From Mannheimia varigena (GTDB lineage: Bacteria; Pseudomonadota; Gammaproteobacteria; Enterobacterales; Pasteurellaceae): DNA of 64,000 bases. A model generated the notes under the pieces. That model did not search any database and was not told where the DNA came from. It saw only the letters and a program-made list of their open reading frames with translations. The position numbers and the translations under genes were made by a program. Positions 33,689 to 42,453 of the stretch are shown here, in pieces. The number at the start of each line of letters is the position of its first letter. The first letter of the stretch is position 1. The stretch spans positions 1,860,001 to 1,924,000 of the forward strand of contig NZ_CP016226.1 in NCBI RefSeq assembly GCF_013377235.1, read 5' to 3'.

Positions 33689-35593
33689 ATGCTACCTGAA
33701 CTGGGCTATTTTTCACTTTTATTGGCTGCGATTTCAGCGGTTTTTCAAATTGGTTTTTCACTCTGGGGAGAGCTACGCAAGCAATATCATTGGCTGGCGT
33801 TATCGCCTTTGTTTACTTATTTGCAAGCTGCTTTTACCACAATTTCCTTTTCTGCTTTAGCCTATGCTTTTTTGACAGATGACTTTTCTGTTATCTATGT
33901 CGCAGCCCATTCCAATAGCCAACTTCCTGATTTCTTTAAATTTGCTGCTACTTGGGGCGGACACGAAGGCTCAATGCTGTTTTGGCTCACTGCTCTTGTG
34001 CTTTGGTCTGCGGTATTTTGCAAATTTTCGCAAAAAATTGACCGCTTGTTTGCCAATCGAACTTTGGTAATGCTGGGGCTGATTTCGCTTGGTTTCTTGC
34101 TTTTCATTTTGTTAGTTTCTAGCCCGTTCGAGCGAGGTTTTCCACCTCCACCGGAAGGGCGAGATCTCAATCCAATGTTGCAAGATATTGGTTTAATCTT
34201 CCACCCTCCGCTACTTTACTTAGGCTATGTAGGCTTTGCGGTGAGTTTTGCGATGATTGTCGCTGCCTTAATTTCTGGTGGAATGGATGCGGCAGTAATG
34301 CGTTGGATCCGCCCGTGGACGATGATTTCGTGGGGATTTCTCACCGCAGGCATTATTTTAGGGGCTTGGTGGGCGTATTATGAACTCGGCTGGGGCGGCT
34401 GGTGGTTCTGGGATCCTGTCGAAAATGCCTCATTAATGCCTTGGTTATTAGGCACAGCATTAGTACACAGTTTGATTGTGAGCCAACAACGAGGCGTGTT
34501 CTACTACTGGACAATTTTACTTGCCATCTTCGCTTTCGCTCTAAGTTTATTAGGCACATTTATTGTTCGCTCCGGGGTTTTAACATCTGTTCACGCTTTT
34601 GCGGTTGATCCTGACAGAGGAATGGCAATTCTTATCCTCTTTTTTAGCCTCAGTTTCGTTGCTTTAGCTCTTTTCGCCTTTAGAGCTAATTTATGGCAAG
34701 GCAAAGTTCGTTTTGATTTGCTCTCGAAAGAAACTGCATTCCTACTGATTAACGGCTTATTTAGTGTAGCAGCTTGTGTCGTATTGTTAGGTACATTTTA
34801 TCCGATGATCTTTACCATAATGAATTGGGGATCGATCTCGGTTGGTGCTCCGTATTTCAATAGTGTTTTTGCTCCGCTTAGTTTACTGCTAATGGTAGTG
34901 ATGGGATTTGCAGTAGTGCTACGCTGGAAACAGATCCCAGCTAAACAGATTTTAGTAAAATTATGGTTATTCCCTGTGGCAGTAGGCTTGGCTCTCGGCA
35001 TAATTTACACCTCTATTTCACAAAGACCGCATTTTGATTTCGTGCTACTGACAATTGTGTTCATCAGTTTCGCGGTATGGATTATTTTAACCCATATCCC
35101 TTATTTGCCATTTATGTTCAAAATAAAACCGCTTGCAATGCGATTAGCCCACATCGGCTTTGCGATCTGCGTGATTGGAGCGATGATGAACAGCTATTAT
35201 GGCGATGAAATCGGCGTGCGTTTAAAACCAAATGAACAGGCGGAATTAGCGGGTTTTACCTTCAAATATCAAGATTATCACGATTTAATTGGTCCAAATT
35301 ACACCTCAGAACAAGCCGTATTTTCAATTAGTAAAGACGAGAAAGTGCTTGCAACAGTAACGCCGGAAAGACGTTATTACGATGTGCGTACGATGACAAT
35401 GGCAGAGGTCGGGCTTTATCACCACTATTTAGACGATATTTACATTGTTATGGGCGATAAATTCGGTAATTTAGAATACGCTTTCCGCCTGCATTACAAG
35501 CCTTATGTGCAAGCCCTTTGGCTGGGTGGTATTATTATGATTATTGCCTCCATTTTGGCATTATTCGGCTATCGTAGAGAACATAAAAAATGA
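33689..35593 (+). CDS. nrfE: NrfE, CcmF-type haem lyase subunit
   Basis: 634-residue polytopic membrane protein of the CcmF/NrfE/CycK family. The tryptophan-rich periplasmic haem-handling loop is visible (ELGWGGWWFWDPVENASLMPW, cited here as WGGWWFWDPVENASLMPWL), as is WGGHEGSMLFW. With NrfF and NrfG it attaches haem to the CWTCK site of NrfA. The stop overlaps the next start by 4 bases (ATGA). Confidence 0.93.
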   Translation: MLPELGYFSLLLAAISAVFQIGFSLWGELRKQYHWLALSPLFTYLQAAFTTISFSALAYAFLTDDFSVIYVAAHSNSQLPDFFKFAATWGGHEGSMLFWLTALVLWSAVFCKFSQKIDRLFANRTLVMLGLISLGFLLFILLVSSPFERGFPPPPEGRDLNPMLQDIGLIFHPPLLYLGYVGFAVSFAMIVAALISGGMDAAVMRWIRPWTMISWGFLTAGIILGAWWAYYELGWGGWWFWDPVENASLMPWLLGTALVHSLIVSQQRGVFYYWTILLAIFAFALSLLGTFIVRSGVLTSVHAFAVDPDRGMAILILFFSLSFVALALFAFRANLWQGKVRFDLLSKETAFLLINGLFSVAACVVLLGTFYPMIFTIMNWGSISVGAPYFNSVFAPLSLLLMVVMGFAVVLRWKQIPAKQILVKLWLFPVAVGLALGIIYTSISQRPHFDFVLLTIVFISFAVWIILTHIPYLPFMFKIKPLAMRLAHIGFAICVIGAMMNSYYGDEIGVRLKPNEQAELAGFTFKYQDYHDLIGPNYTSEQAVFSISKDEKVLATVTPERRYYDVRTMTMAEVGLYHHYLDDIYIVMGDKFGNLEYAFRLHYKPYVQALWLGGIIMIIASILALFGYRREHKK

Positions 35594-36123
35594 AAAAAAC
35601 ACTGTTACTTATTCCTATTTTGATACTTGTAATGATTGTGGGCTTTCTTGCCGTGCCGTTAATGAATAAAGATGCACTTTCACCAACCGAAGATTGGCAG
35701 GGCAAGCCTTTCCCTGAATTTGTGGGCAAAAACTTACTTGATGGTAATGCTCATTTAAATAACAACAGCTTGCCTCAAGAGCCTTATATTCTCAACGTTT
35801 GGGCAAGCTGGTGTACTTGGTGTATTAAAGAATTTCCGATTTTATTAGAACTCAAACAGCAAGGCGTGCCGATTGTTGGGCTAACCTACAGCGACCGCCC
35901 GAATAATGCCTTGAAAGCCTTAGAAAATTGGGGAAATCCGTTCAGTTTGATTATTGATGATTACGAAAAAGGCTTTTTAATTCAAACGCTTAAAGTATCA
36001 TCCGCTCCGTCAAGCTATTTGATTGACCGCCACGGCGTAGTGCGTTACCAACAAAAAGGCTACAACCCCGATTTTGCCCAAGATTTCTTGCCAAAGTTAG
36101 AGGAACTGCGTAATGAAAAGTAA
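35590..36123 (+). CDS. DsbE/CcmG-like thiol-disulfide reductase of the nrf operon
   Basis: 177-residue membrane-anchored thioredoxin-fold protein: N-terminal helix (about residues 4-22) and the active site WASWCTWCIKEFP. It likely keeps apocytochrome cysteines reduced before haem attachment. Pasteurellaceae nrf operons carry such a gene between nrfE and nrfF (sometimes called nrfX); E. coli lacks it in its nrf operon. It overlaps both neighbours. Confidence 0.9.
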   Translation: MKKTLLLIPILILVMIVGFLAVPLMNKDALSPTEDWQGKPFPEFVGKNLLDGNAHLNNNSLPQEPYILNVWASWCTWCIKEFPILLELKQQGVPIVGLTYSDRPNNALKALENWGNPFSLIIDDYEKGFLIQTLKVSSAPSSYLIDRHGVVRYQQKGYNPDFAQDFLPKLEELRNEK

Positions 36124-36532
36124 GCGGTCGTTTTTGCAAAAAATATGGCTAATCTTACCGCTTGTGTTTGGTTTGGTAGGCTCGCTTCAAGCTGAAATGG
36201 TGGATACTTTCCAATTCCAAAACGAGGCGGACAGAGTGCGTGCGATTTCCTTGGCTCGTTCGCTACGTTGCTTGCAATGCCAAAACCAAAACTTGGTGGA
36301 ATCTAATGCCACCGCTGCCTACAATATGAGAATTGAAGTGTATGAAATGGTCAACCAAGGCAAAACGAATGAGGAAGTTATCCGCATTATGACCGACCGC
36401 TTCGGTAGTTTTGTCCATTACGATCCGCCGTTCAATCCGCAAACTTGGGTGCTGTGGGGATTACCGGTGGGGCTGTTTAGCCTACTATTGGCAGCGATCT
36501 TGTGGCGAACGAAAAAACGGAGAGCGAAATAA
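36113..36532 (+). CDS. nrfF: NrfF, CcmH-type haem lyase subunit
   Basis: 139 residues with signal peptide, the redox motif LRCLQCQNQNL, and one C-terminal membrane helix (WGLPVGLFSLLLAAILW). CcmH/NrfF family member reducing the haem-binding Cys pair of NrfA. It overlaps the upstream gene by 11 bases and the next by one (TAATG). An uptake signal lies in its first codons (AAGCGGTCG). Confidence 0.93.
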   Translation: MKSKRSFLQKIWLILPLVFGLVGSLQAEMVDTFQFQNEADRVRAISLARSLRCLQCQNQNLVESNATAAYNMRIEVYEMVNQGKTNEEVIRIMTDRFGSFVHYDPPFNPQTWVLWGLPVGLFSLLLAAILWRTKKRRAK

Positions 36533-37293
36533 TGGAAACCCGGGAACAATTAAGCCAACAAAGCTACCAACAAGCGGTGAAATTTGCCCAACAATTTGCA
36601 AATGAAGAGAGAGCCGAGCTTGAGCAAGAAGCGGCGGAGCGTTACACCTTTGAGAAGGCTCAATTTGAACAAAATCAGTTGCAACATTCTACCCAAAATC
36701 GACCGCTTGCAAAGCTCGCCGCCGTAAGTATTCTGGCCATTTTACTGATTGGATCCGCTTATTATGGGTTTTCAGGGCGTTACCAGATCGTGCAAGAAGG
36801 GCTGCAGGTTCACCAAAAATTTGAACAGCAAGTAAACGATCCGCACGGCACATCAAAAAATGAACGCTATATTGTCAGCCTACAAAATCAGCTGCGAGAA
36901 AATCCGAATAATGGCGATTTGTGGTATGAACTGGGGCAAGCCTATGCGTTAGATAATGATTTTGACGCTGCCTTGGTTTGCTACCAAAATGCCGAGAAAC
37001 TGCTCGGCAAAAAGCCGACAGTGCTTGGGGCAATGGCAACGGCTCGTTACTATGACAACGGGCAGAAAATGAATGCTGAAATCCAAGCCCTGATTGAGCA
37101 AGCCCTCGCTTTAAACAAAAACGAAACTGCCAGCCTGCTGTTATTGGCTTCCGACAGTTTCCTCACCAACAACTACGCCCAAGCTTTAGTCTATTGGCGA
37201 AAAGTGCTAGATAGCAATAACGACGCCATCGACCGCCGAGCCATTATTCAAAGTATGACAATGGCACGGCAGATATTGGAGGCAAAGCAGTAA
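36532..37293 (+). CDS. nrfG: NrfG, TPR subunit of the nitrite-reductase haem lyase
   Basis: 253-residue protein with one membrane helix (about residues 58-78) and a C-terminal TPR domain (residues about 120-235; GDLWYELGQAYALDNDFDAALVCY, cited by its LWYELGQAYALDNDFDAAL core). NrfG recognises the C terminus of NrfA for haem attachment at CWTCK. ATG at 36532 is chosen because it overlaps the nrfF stop; a longer in-frame start at 36502 would lie well inside nrfF. Last gene of the operon. Confidence 0.9.
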   Translation: METREQLSQQSYQQAVKFAQQFANEERAELEQEAAERYTFEKAQFEQNQLQHSTQNRPLAKLAAVSILAILLIGSAYYGFSGRYQIVQEGLQVHQKFEQQVNDPHGTSKNERYIVSLQNQLRENPNNGDLWYELGQAYALDNDFDAALVCYQNAEKLLGKKPTVLGAMATARYYDNGQKMNAEIQALIEQALALNKNETASLLLLASDSFLTNNYAQALVYWRKVLDSNNDAIDRRAIIQSMTMARQILEAKQ

Positions 37294-37294
37294 A

Positions 37295-37325
37295 AAAGCC
37301 GATAGTTTAACCATCGGCTTTCGTT
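37295..37325. terminator. Terminator between nrfG and htrA
   Basis: AAAGCCGAT (37295-37303) pairs with ATCGGCTTT (37313-37321), with A-rich bases on the left and T-rich on the right, so it can act in both directions. Confidence 0.8.
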
Positions 37326-37340
37326 TGTTGGCTTATTGAC

Positions 37341-38735
37341 TTACTGCAAAATTACATAGAAGTTGCCGCCGTCACGCACGATGTTCAGTGCGACTACAGA
37401 TGGTTTAGAATCTAAAATTTTGCGTAAATCGGCGATATTTTCTACCGAATGGCGATTTACGCCGATGATGATATCGCCTTTTTTCAAGCTACGCATTTCG
37501 GCGATTGAGCCTTTTTCTACGCTTGAAACTTCAACACCTTTAATGCCTTTTGAGCTGTAGTTATTAAACTCCGCTCCTTTTAATGAAGGAATGATATTTT
37601 CTGCGGTGGTTTTGGCTTCTGAGTCTGATTGTAGCGTAACTTTAGCTTTATTTTCTTTGCCATCACGCAAGTAGGTTAATTCAATTTCTTTACCTACCCC
37701 TGACGTAGCGACTTTCGCTCTTAATTCGCTGAAGCTACGAATTTTTTGACCGTTGATTTCAGTAATCACATCGCCTGCTTTAAAGCCAGCTTTAGCTGCT
37801 GCCGAGTCTGGTAATACTTCACTTACAAACGCACCTTGTTGGGCTGAAATATTAAATTCTTTCGCAAGATCGGCATTTAACTCGCCACCTTTAATACCAA
37901 GCATTCCACGTTTTACTTCACCAAATTCAATAATCTGGCTAACAAGGCTGTTTGCCATATTACTTGGAATCGCAAAAGCAATACCTGCATTACCACCGCT
38001 TGGGGAAATAATTGCTGTATTGATACCAATTAATTCACCCTGTAAGTTAATTAATGGACCACCAGAGTTACCCTGATTAACTGCAGCATCAGTTTGGATA
38101 TAGTTTTCATAACCTTCGTCTAATTTACCTGTTGAACGACCCAGTGCAGATACAATACCTGATGTTACGGTTTGCCCTAAACCGAATGGGTTGCCGATAG
38201 CTACGGTAAAATCGCCTACTTGTAATTTGTCGGAATCAGCAAATTTAATTTCGGTTAAGTTCTTTGGATTTTCAACTTGGATTAAGGCTACGTCTGAAAG
38301 TGGATCGCTTCCGACTAATTTAGCATTAAATTCACGACCATCTTCTAGTTTTACCGTCATTTTATCTGCATTATCAATAACGTGGTTATTTGTGATTATA
38401 TAGCCTTTCTCTGCATTAATAATAACGCCTGAACCTACGCCACGAAAGTTGCGAGGTGCTGATTGACGATCGCCGAAGAAATCTGCATTTGGACCAAAGA
38501 AAAATTCAAATTCTGGTGGAATTTCACGGGTGCGGCGAGAGTCGTTTTTTGTTTTACCTTCAACTGCAATGCTTACTACCGCAGGGCGAACTTTTTCTAA
38601 CATCGGAGCCAGGCTAGGTACAGCTTGACCATTAACTGCCGTTGGTAATGTCGCTTGTGCCACTATTGGCATCGCTGCAATGCTTGAACCTAAAACTAAT
38701 GCAGTTAAAAATGATTTTTTGAGTGTTTTATTCAT
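37341..38735 (-). CDS. htrA: Periplasmic serine protease/chaperone HtrA (DegP/DegQ family)
   Basis: 464 residues from the preferred ATG at 38735, with a signal peptide (cleavage near AQA). The trypsin-like domain holds His118 (NNHVID), Asp148 (SDVALI) and Ser224 (GNSGGPL), followed by two PDZ domains (about 250-345 and 365-455). The linker insert (loop LA) is short, more like DegQ than DegP. It degrades or refolds misfolded envelope proteins. An upstream ATG at 38753 is in frame but has its ribosome site too close. Confidence 0.93.
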   Translation of the reverse strand: MNKTLKKSFLTALVLGSSIAAMPIVAQATLPTAVNGQAVPSLAPMLEKVRPAVVSIAVEGKTKNDSRRTREIPPEFEFFFGPNADFFGDRQSAPRNFRGVGSGVIINAEKGYIITNNHVIDNADKMTVKLEDGREFNAKLVGSDPLSDVALIQVENPKNLTEIKFADSDKLQVGDFTVAIGNPFGLGQTVTSGIVSALGRSTGKLDEGYENYIQTDAAVNQGNSGGPLINLQGELIGINTAIISPSGGNAGIAFAIPSNMANSLVSQIIEFGEVKRGMLGIKGGELNADLAKEFNISAQQGAFVSEVLPDSAAAKAGFKAGDVITEINGQKIRSFSELRAKVATSGVGKEIELTYLRDGKENKAKVTLQSDSEAKTTAENIIPSLKGAEFNNYSSKGIKGVEVSSVEKGSIAEMRSLKKGDIIIGVNRHSVENIADLRKILDSKPSVVALNIVRDGGNFYVILQ

Positions 38736-38956
38736 ATTGTATATATTCCTCATATCCTATGTTTTTATAATCTACGAGTGAAATCGCTCGTCCTTACTAA
38801 GACAAGACCTTTTTTTATCAGTTCACCAATTTGCAAAATTTTTCTAAAATCAAACCGCTTGTAAGCCAAAGTTTTGTCAGATTATTAAAAGTTTTTTGAC
38901 TTTCTCTCAAATTTAATAGACCATACATCACTTTTATTAATTTGAGTCCTATTTTG

Positions 38957-39760
38957 ATGTCTAAAACGGAAAATTTGGTTGAAGTAAAGAACTTAACCTT
39001 CAAAAGAGGTGAGAGAGTGATTTATGACAACCTCAATTTGCAAGTGCAAAAAGGCAAAGTAACTGCCATTATGGGGCCGTCTGGAATAGGTAAAACCACC
39101 TTATTACGCTTAATTGGCGGGCAAATTTTACCTGAATCAGGTGAAATATTATTTGATGGCAGAGATATTTGTAAAGCCAATAACAAAGAACTTTACGAAA
39201 TTCGTCAGCGAATGGGAATGTTGTTCCAATCTGGGGCGTTATTTACTGATCTTTCTACATTTGACAATGTGGCTTTCCCTATTCGAGAGCATACACGCTT
39301 ACCTGAAGAACTTGTTAGAAAATTAGTGCTGTTGAAACTTGAAGCAGTAGGGCTTCGAGGTGCAGCAAATTTAATGCCTTCTGAATTATCAGGCGGTATG
39401 GCTCGCCGTGCCGCACTTGCTCGCGCTATTGCATTGGATCCTGATCTGATTATGTATGATGAGCCATTTACAGGGCAAGACCCGATCAGCATGGGGGTGA
39501 TAGTGGAGTTGATTAAAGAGCTCAACCAAGCATTGAATCTGACTTCAATTGTAGTTTCGCATGATGTGAAAGAAGTGTTGAGTATTGCGGATTACGTCTA
39601 TATTGTGGCGGATAAGCGAGTGATCGCTGAAGGCACTCCTGAAATGCTGTTGGAAAGTGAAGATCCGCAAGTAGTACAATTCTTGGCGGGTAAATCAGAC
39701 GGTCCAGTACGCTTCCATTATCCGGCAAAAGAATATACAGAGGAGCTGTTTAGTGGTTAA
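38957..39760 (+). CDS. mlaF: Phospholipid transport ATPase MlaF
   Basis: 267-residue ABC ATPase of the Mla system, which maintains outer-membrane lipid asymmetry. Walker A GPSGIGKTT, signature LSGGMARR, Walker B LIMYDEPFTGQDP. The true ATG is at 38957; the frame extends upstream only to a TTG. It overlaps mlaE by 8 bases. First gene of mlaFEDCB-ibaG-murA, the same order as in E. coli. Confidence 0.94.
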   Translation: MSKTENLVEVKNLTFKRGERVIYDNLNLQVQKGKVTAIMGPSGIGKTTLLRLIGGQILPESGEILFDGRDICKANNKELYEIRQRMGMLFQSGALFTDLSTFDNVAFPIREHTRLPEELVRKLVLLKLEAVGLRGAANLMPSELSGGMARRAALARAIALDPDLIMYDEPFTGQDPISMGVIVELIKELNQALNLTSIVVSHDVKEVLSIADYVYIVADKRVIAEGTPEMLLESEDPQVVQFLAGKSDGPVRFHYPAKEYTEELFSG

Positions 39761-40529
39761 TTTTATTAGCTCTATTGGGGCTTTTGTGATTAATTTTATC
39801 CGTACACTCGGGCGTTCGGCCTTTATGTTATGGGGAGCATTAATTGGTAAGCCTGAATTTAGAAAACATACGCCGTTGCTGATTAAGCAACTTTATGTAC
39901 TTGGTGTGCAATCTCTCTTAATTATTATGCTTTCGGGTTTATTTATCGGTATGGTATTAGGCTTACAAGGCTATGTGGTGTTGGTGGACTTTGCTGCGGA
40001 AAGCAGTCTAGGCACATTGGTTTCTCTCTCATTATTACGAGAACTTGGACCTGTTGTTACCGCATTATTATTTGCAGGGCGTGCAGGTTCAGCATTAACG
40101 GCAGAAATCGGTTTAATGAAAGCTACGGAACAACTTTCTAGCCTTGAGATGATGGCAGTTGATCCATTAAGACGCATTATTGCACCACGCTTTTGGGCTG
40201 GGGTGATCTCAATGCCTGTTCTAGCAGTGATTTTTACAGCGATTGGTATTTGGGGAGGCTCGCTTGTTGGGGTAGATTGGAAAGGCGTTGATAGTGGTAG
40301 TTTCTGGTCTGTAATGCAAAATTCGGTTAATGCCAGCGATTTAATCAATGGCTTTATTAAAAGTGTGATTTTCGCTTTTGCCGTGGTGTGGATTGCATTA
40401 TTTAATGGCTATGATTGTGTGCCAACTTCGGAAGGCATTAGCCAAGCAACGACTAGAACTGTAGTAAATGCTTCACTCGTGATTTTAGGATTAGATTTTA
40501 TTTTAACAGCGATTATGTTCGGCGGTTGA
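39753..40529 (+). CDS. mlaE: Phospholipid transport permease MlaE
   Basis: 258-residue inner-membrane permease of the MlaE/YrbE family (five to six membrane helices; LSGLFIGMVLGLQGYVVL and LLRELGPVVTALLFAGRAGSA are hallmarks, the second shown only by its ELGPVVTALLFAGRAG core). It uses a GTG start with GAGG 5' of it, overlapping mlaF. Confidence 0.94.
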   Translation: MVNFISSIGAFVINFIRTLGRSAFMLWGALIGKPEFRKHTPLLIKQLYVLGVQSLLIIMLSGLFIGMVLGLQGYVVLVDFAAESSLGTLVSLSLLRELGPVVTALLFAGRAGSALTAEIGLMKATEQLSSLEMMAVDPLRRIIAPRFWAGVISMPVLAVIFTAIGIWGGSLVGVDWKGVDSGSFWSVMQNSVNASDLINGFIKSVIFAFAVVWIALFNGYDCVPTSEGISQATTRTVVNASLVILGLDFILTAIMFGG

Positions 40530-40550
40530 TTTTAGGAAAAGGAACAGGCA

Positions 40551-41069
40551 ATGCGTCAATCAATTAAATATGAATTTTGGGTAGGCTTATTTGTACTACT
40601 GGGTTTAGGGGCGTTGGTCTTTTTAGGCTTGCGTGTGGCAAATGTGCAAGGATTTTCTTCAGAGAAAACTTACAACTTATATGCAACTTTTGACAATATT
40701 GGTGGACTAAAGGTACGTGCTCCAATTAAAGTAGGAGGCGTGGTAGTAGGCAGAGTGGCAGATATTTCCCTCGACAGCAAAACCTACACCCCGAAAGTGA
40801 CTTTAGCAGTGAATCAAAACTTCAATCAGATTCCTGACACTAGCTCACTTTCGATTAAAACCTCAGGTTTATTAGGTGAGCAATACGTTGCGTTAAATGT
40901 CGGCTTTATGATTGAAGGTGAAACCGCAATGATGAAAGAAGGTGATACCTTTGTGGATACAAACTCGGCAATGGTATTGGAAGATTTAATTGGTCAGTTC
41001 TTATATGGCGATAAAAAGTCAGATAAAACTAAAGGTGAAAAAACGATTGATTCTGCTCCAGCAGAATAA
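40551..41069 (+). CDS. mlaD: MCE-domain lipid carrier MlaD
   Basis: 172 residues: one N-terminal membrane helix (FWVGLFVLLGLGALVFLGL) and a single MCE domain (about residues 40-120, LYATFDNIGGLKVRAPIKVGGVVVG, represented by NIGGLKVRAPIKVGG). MlaD forms a hexameric ring in the periplasm on top of MlaFEB. The C-terminal tail is Lys/Asp-rich. Confidence 0.94.
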   Translation: MRQSIKYEFWVGLFVLLGLGALVFLGLRVANVQGFSSEKTYNLYATFDNIGGLKVRAPIKVGGVVVGRVADISLDSKTYTPKVTLAVNQNFNQIPDTSSLSIKTSGLLGEQYVALNVGFMIEGETAMMKEGDTFVDTNSAMVLEDLIGQFLYGDKKSDKTKGEKTIDSAPAE

Positions 41070-41117
41070 TCAGCGTAACAATAACCTCTAATTTAGAGTT
41101 TTTGGAGATTATCAATA

Positions 41118-41753
41118 ATGTTAAAAAACATTAAAAAAATTATCGTAACAGGGTTAGTAGCAGTTTCTGCGTTATTTTCAACTACTGCATTTGCTGAAAC
41201 AAGCCCTTATGTATTAATGCAACAAACAGCAGATAAATTATTTGGCAATATCAAAGCAAACCAAAGCAAAATCAAAGCAAATCCTGAATATTTGCGTACT
41301 ATCGTGCGTAGTGATTTAATGCCGCACGTTCATGTTAAATATGCAGGGCAGTTAGTGTTAGGTAAAAACTTATCTTCTGCCTCTGATGCACAAAAAGAAG
41401 CATTCTTTAACGCGTTTGGCCAATTTGTAGAGCAATCTTACGCACAAGTTTTGACTCAATACCAAGATCAACAAGTACAAATCGAAAGCCCGAAATCGGT
41501 TGATGGAAAATCAGTCGTAAGCATTCGTGTAAACGTATCTGGTAAAGGCGCAGCTCAGCCAATTAAATTAGATTTTAAATGGCGTAAAAATAGCAGAACG
41601 GGTGAATGGCAAGCATACGATATGGCTGCTGAAGGGGTAAGTATGGTTGCAACTAAGCAAAATGAGTGGGCAGGTGTAATTCGTCAAAAAGGTATTGATG
41701 CTTTAACAGCTCAAGTTGCTCAATCAGCAAAACAACCAATTACCTTAAAATAA
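41118..41753 (+). CDS. mlaC: Periplasmic phospholipid shuttle MlaC
   Basis: 211-residue soluble periplasmic lipid-binding protein of the Ttg2D/MlaC family. Signal peptide cleaved near AFA (about residue 27). Family signatures include FFNAFGQFVEQSYAQVL and DMAAEGVSMVATKQNEW. It carries phospholipid between the outer-membrane MlaA complex and MlaFEDB; mlaA is not in the window. Confidence 0.94.
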   Translation: MLKNIKKIIVTGLVAVSALFSTTAFAETSPYVLMQQTADKLFGNIKANQSKIKANPEYLRTIVRSDLMPHVHVKYAGQLVLGKNLSSASDAQKEAFFNAFGQFVEQSYAQVLTQYQDQQVQIESPKSVDGKSVVSIRVNVSGKGAAQPIKLDFKWRKNSRTGEWQAYDMAAEGVSMVATKQNEWAGVIRQKGIDALTAQVAQSAKQPITLK

Positions 41754-41764
41754 GTAGTTTAGTT

Positions 41765-42094
41765 ATGCCTCAAAAAACATTACAATGGGACATTCAGCGA
41801 AACAATGAAAGTCTTTTTGTGAAACTGTCAGGTGAATTAACTCGTGACACGTTGCTTCCATTATGGAAGCAACGTGCTTCTTTTTTATCTCTAAATGGAC
41901 AAAAATATCTCTATTGGGATTTAAAAGATCTAGCTCGAGTAGATTCAGCTGGTTTTACATTGCTTGCTGATTTATTAAATCACTATCATAAAATTATTCC
42001 AAATAGTCTAATTAATACGCCTGATTCAATAAAAACGTTGGCAGATTTATATGATTTAGACAATTGGCTTGAACAATTTATTATTAGAAATTAA
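41765..42094 (+). CDS. mlaB: STAS-domain protein MlaB
   Basis: 109-residue cytoplasmic STAS-domain subunit that stabilises MlaF. The DLKDLARVDSAGFTLLADLL core contains the expected D-S-A-G loop. It starts 11 bases after mlaC. Confidence 0.88.
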   Translation: MPQKTLQWDIQRNNESLFVKLSGELTRDTLLPLWKQRASFLSLNGQKYLYWDLKDLARVDSAGFTLLADLLNHYHKIIPNSLINTPDSIKTLADLYDLDNWLEQFIIRN

Positions 42095-42120
42095 TAAGCA
42101 AATTAGATTAGGACTGAGTA

Positions 42121-42381
42121 ATGAATCCATCACAAATTGAAGAAATTTTAAAACAAGCCTTACCTGATGCAATTGAAGTACATGCACAAGGGGAAAATGC
42201 CCATTTTGGTGTCATTGTAGTGAGCGATAGTATTGCTACACTTTCACGAGTAAAACAGCAACAAGCTGTTTACGCACCACTGGCTGAATATTTTACTACT
42301 AATGCAATTCATGCATTAACCATTAAAGTATTCAGCACAGAAAAGTGGAAAACTGAGCGCTTATTGAATATTGTCGGTTAA
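42121..42381 (+). CDS. ibaG: BolA-family protein IbaG
   Basis: 86-residue BolA-like protein. The conserved His is in HAQGENAHFGVIVVSD, and the C-terminal NAIHALTIKVFS gives the second family motif (H-A-L-x-I). IbaG (YrbA) with monothiol glutaredoxins takes part in iron-sulfur handling and acid stress. Position between mlaB and murA is conserved with E. coli. Confidence 0.92.
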   Translation: MNPSQIEEILKQALPDAIEVHAQGENAHFGVIVVSDSIATLSRVKQQQAVYAPLAEYFTTNAIHALTIKVFSTEKWKTERLLNIVG

Positions 42382-42384
42382 TCT

Positions 42385-42410
42385 TAGGGGAAATTACAAT
42401 TGGCCCCTAC
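42385..42410. repeat. Dispersed GTAGGGG-type palindrome (diverged copy)
   Basis: TAGGGGAAATT and AATTGGCCCCTA flank a short centre between ibaG and murA. Same family as the copies at 58533 and 59347. Confidence 0.6.
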
Positions 42411-42453
42411 AAATTCGTACAAATACTATTCTTAATTTTAGGACTAATCCCAA

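Noticed and set aside
37294..38760. Two alternative starts making htrA a longer protein (ATG at 38753)
   Set aside because: The AGGAT before 38753 is only two bases from the ATG, whereas ATG at 38735 gives a normal signal peptide.
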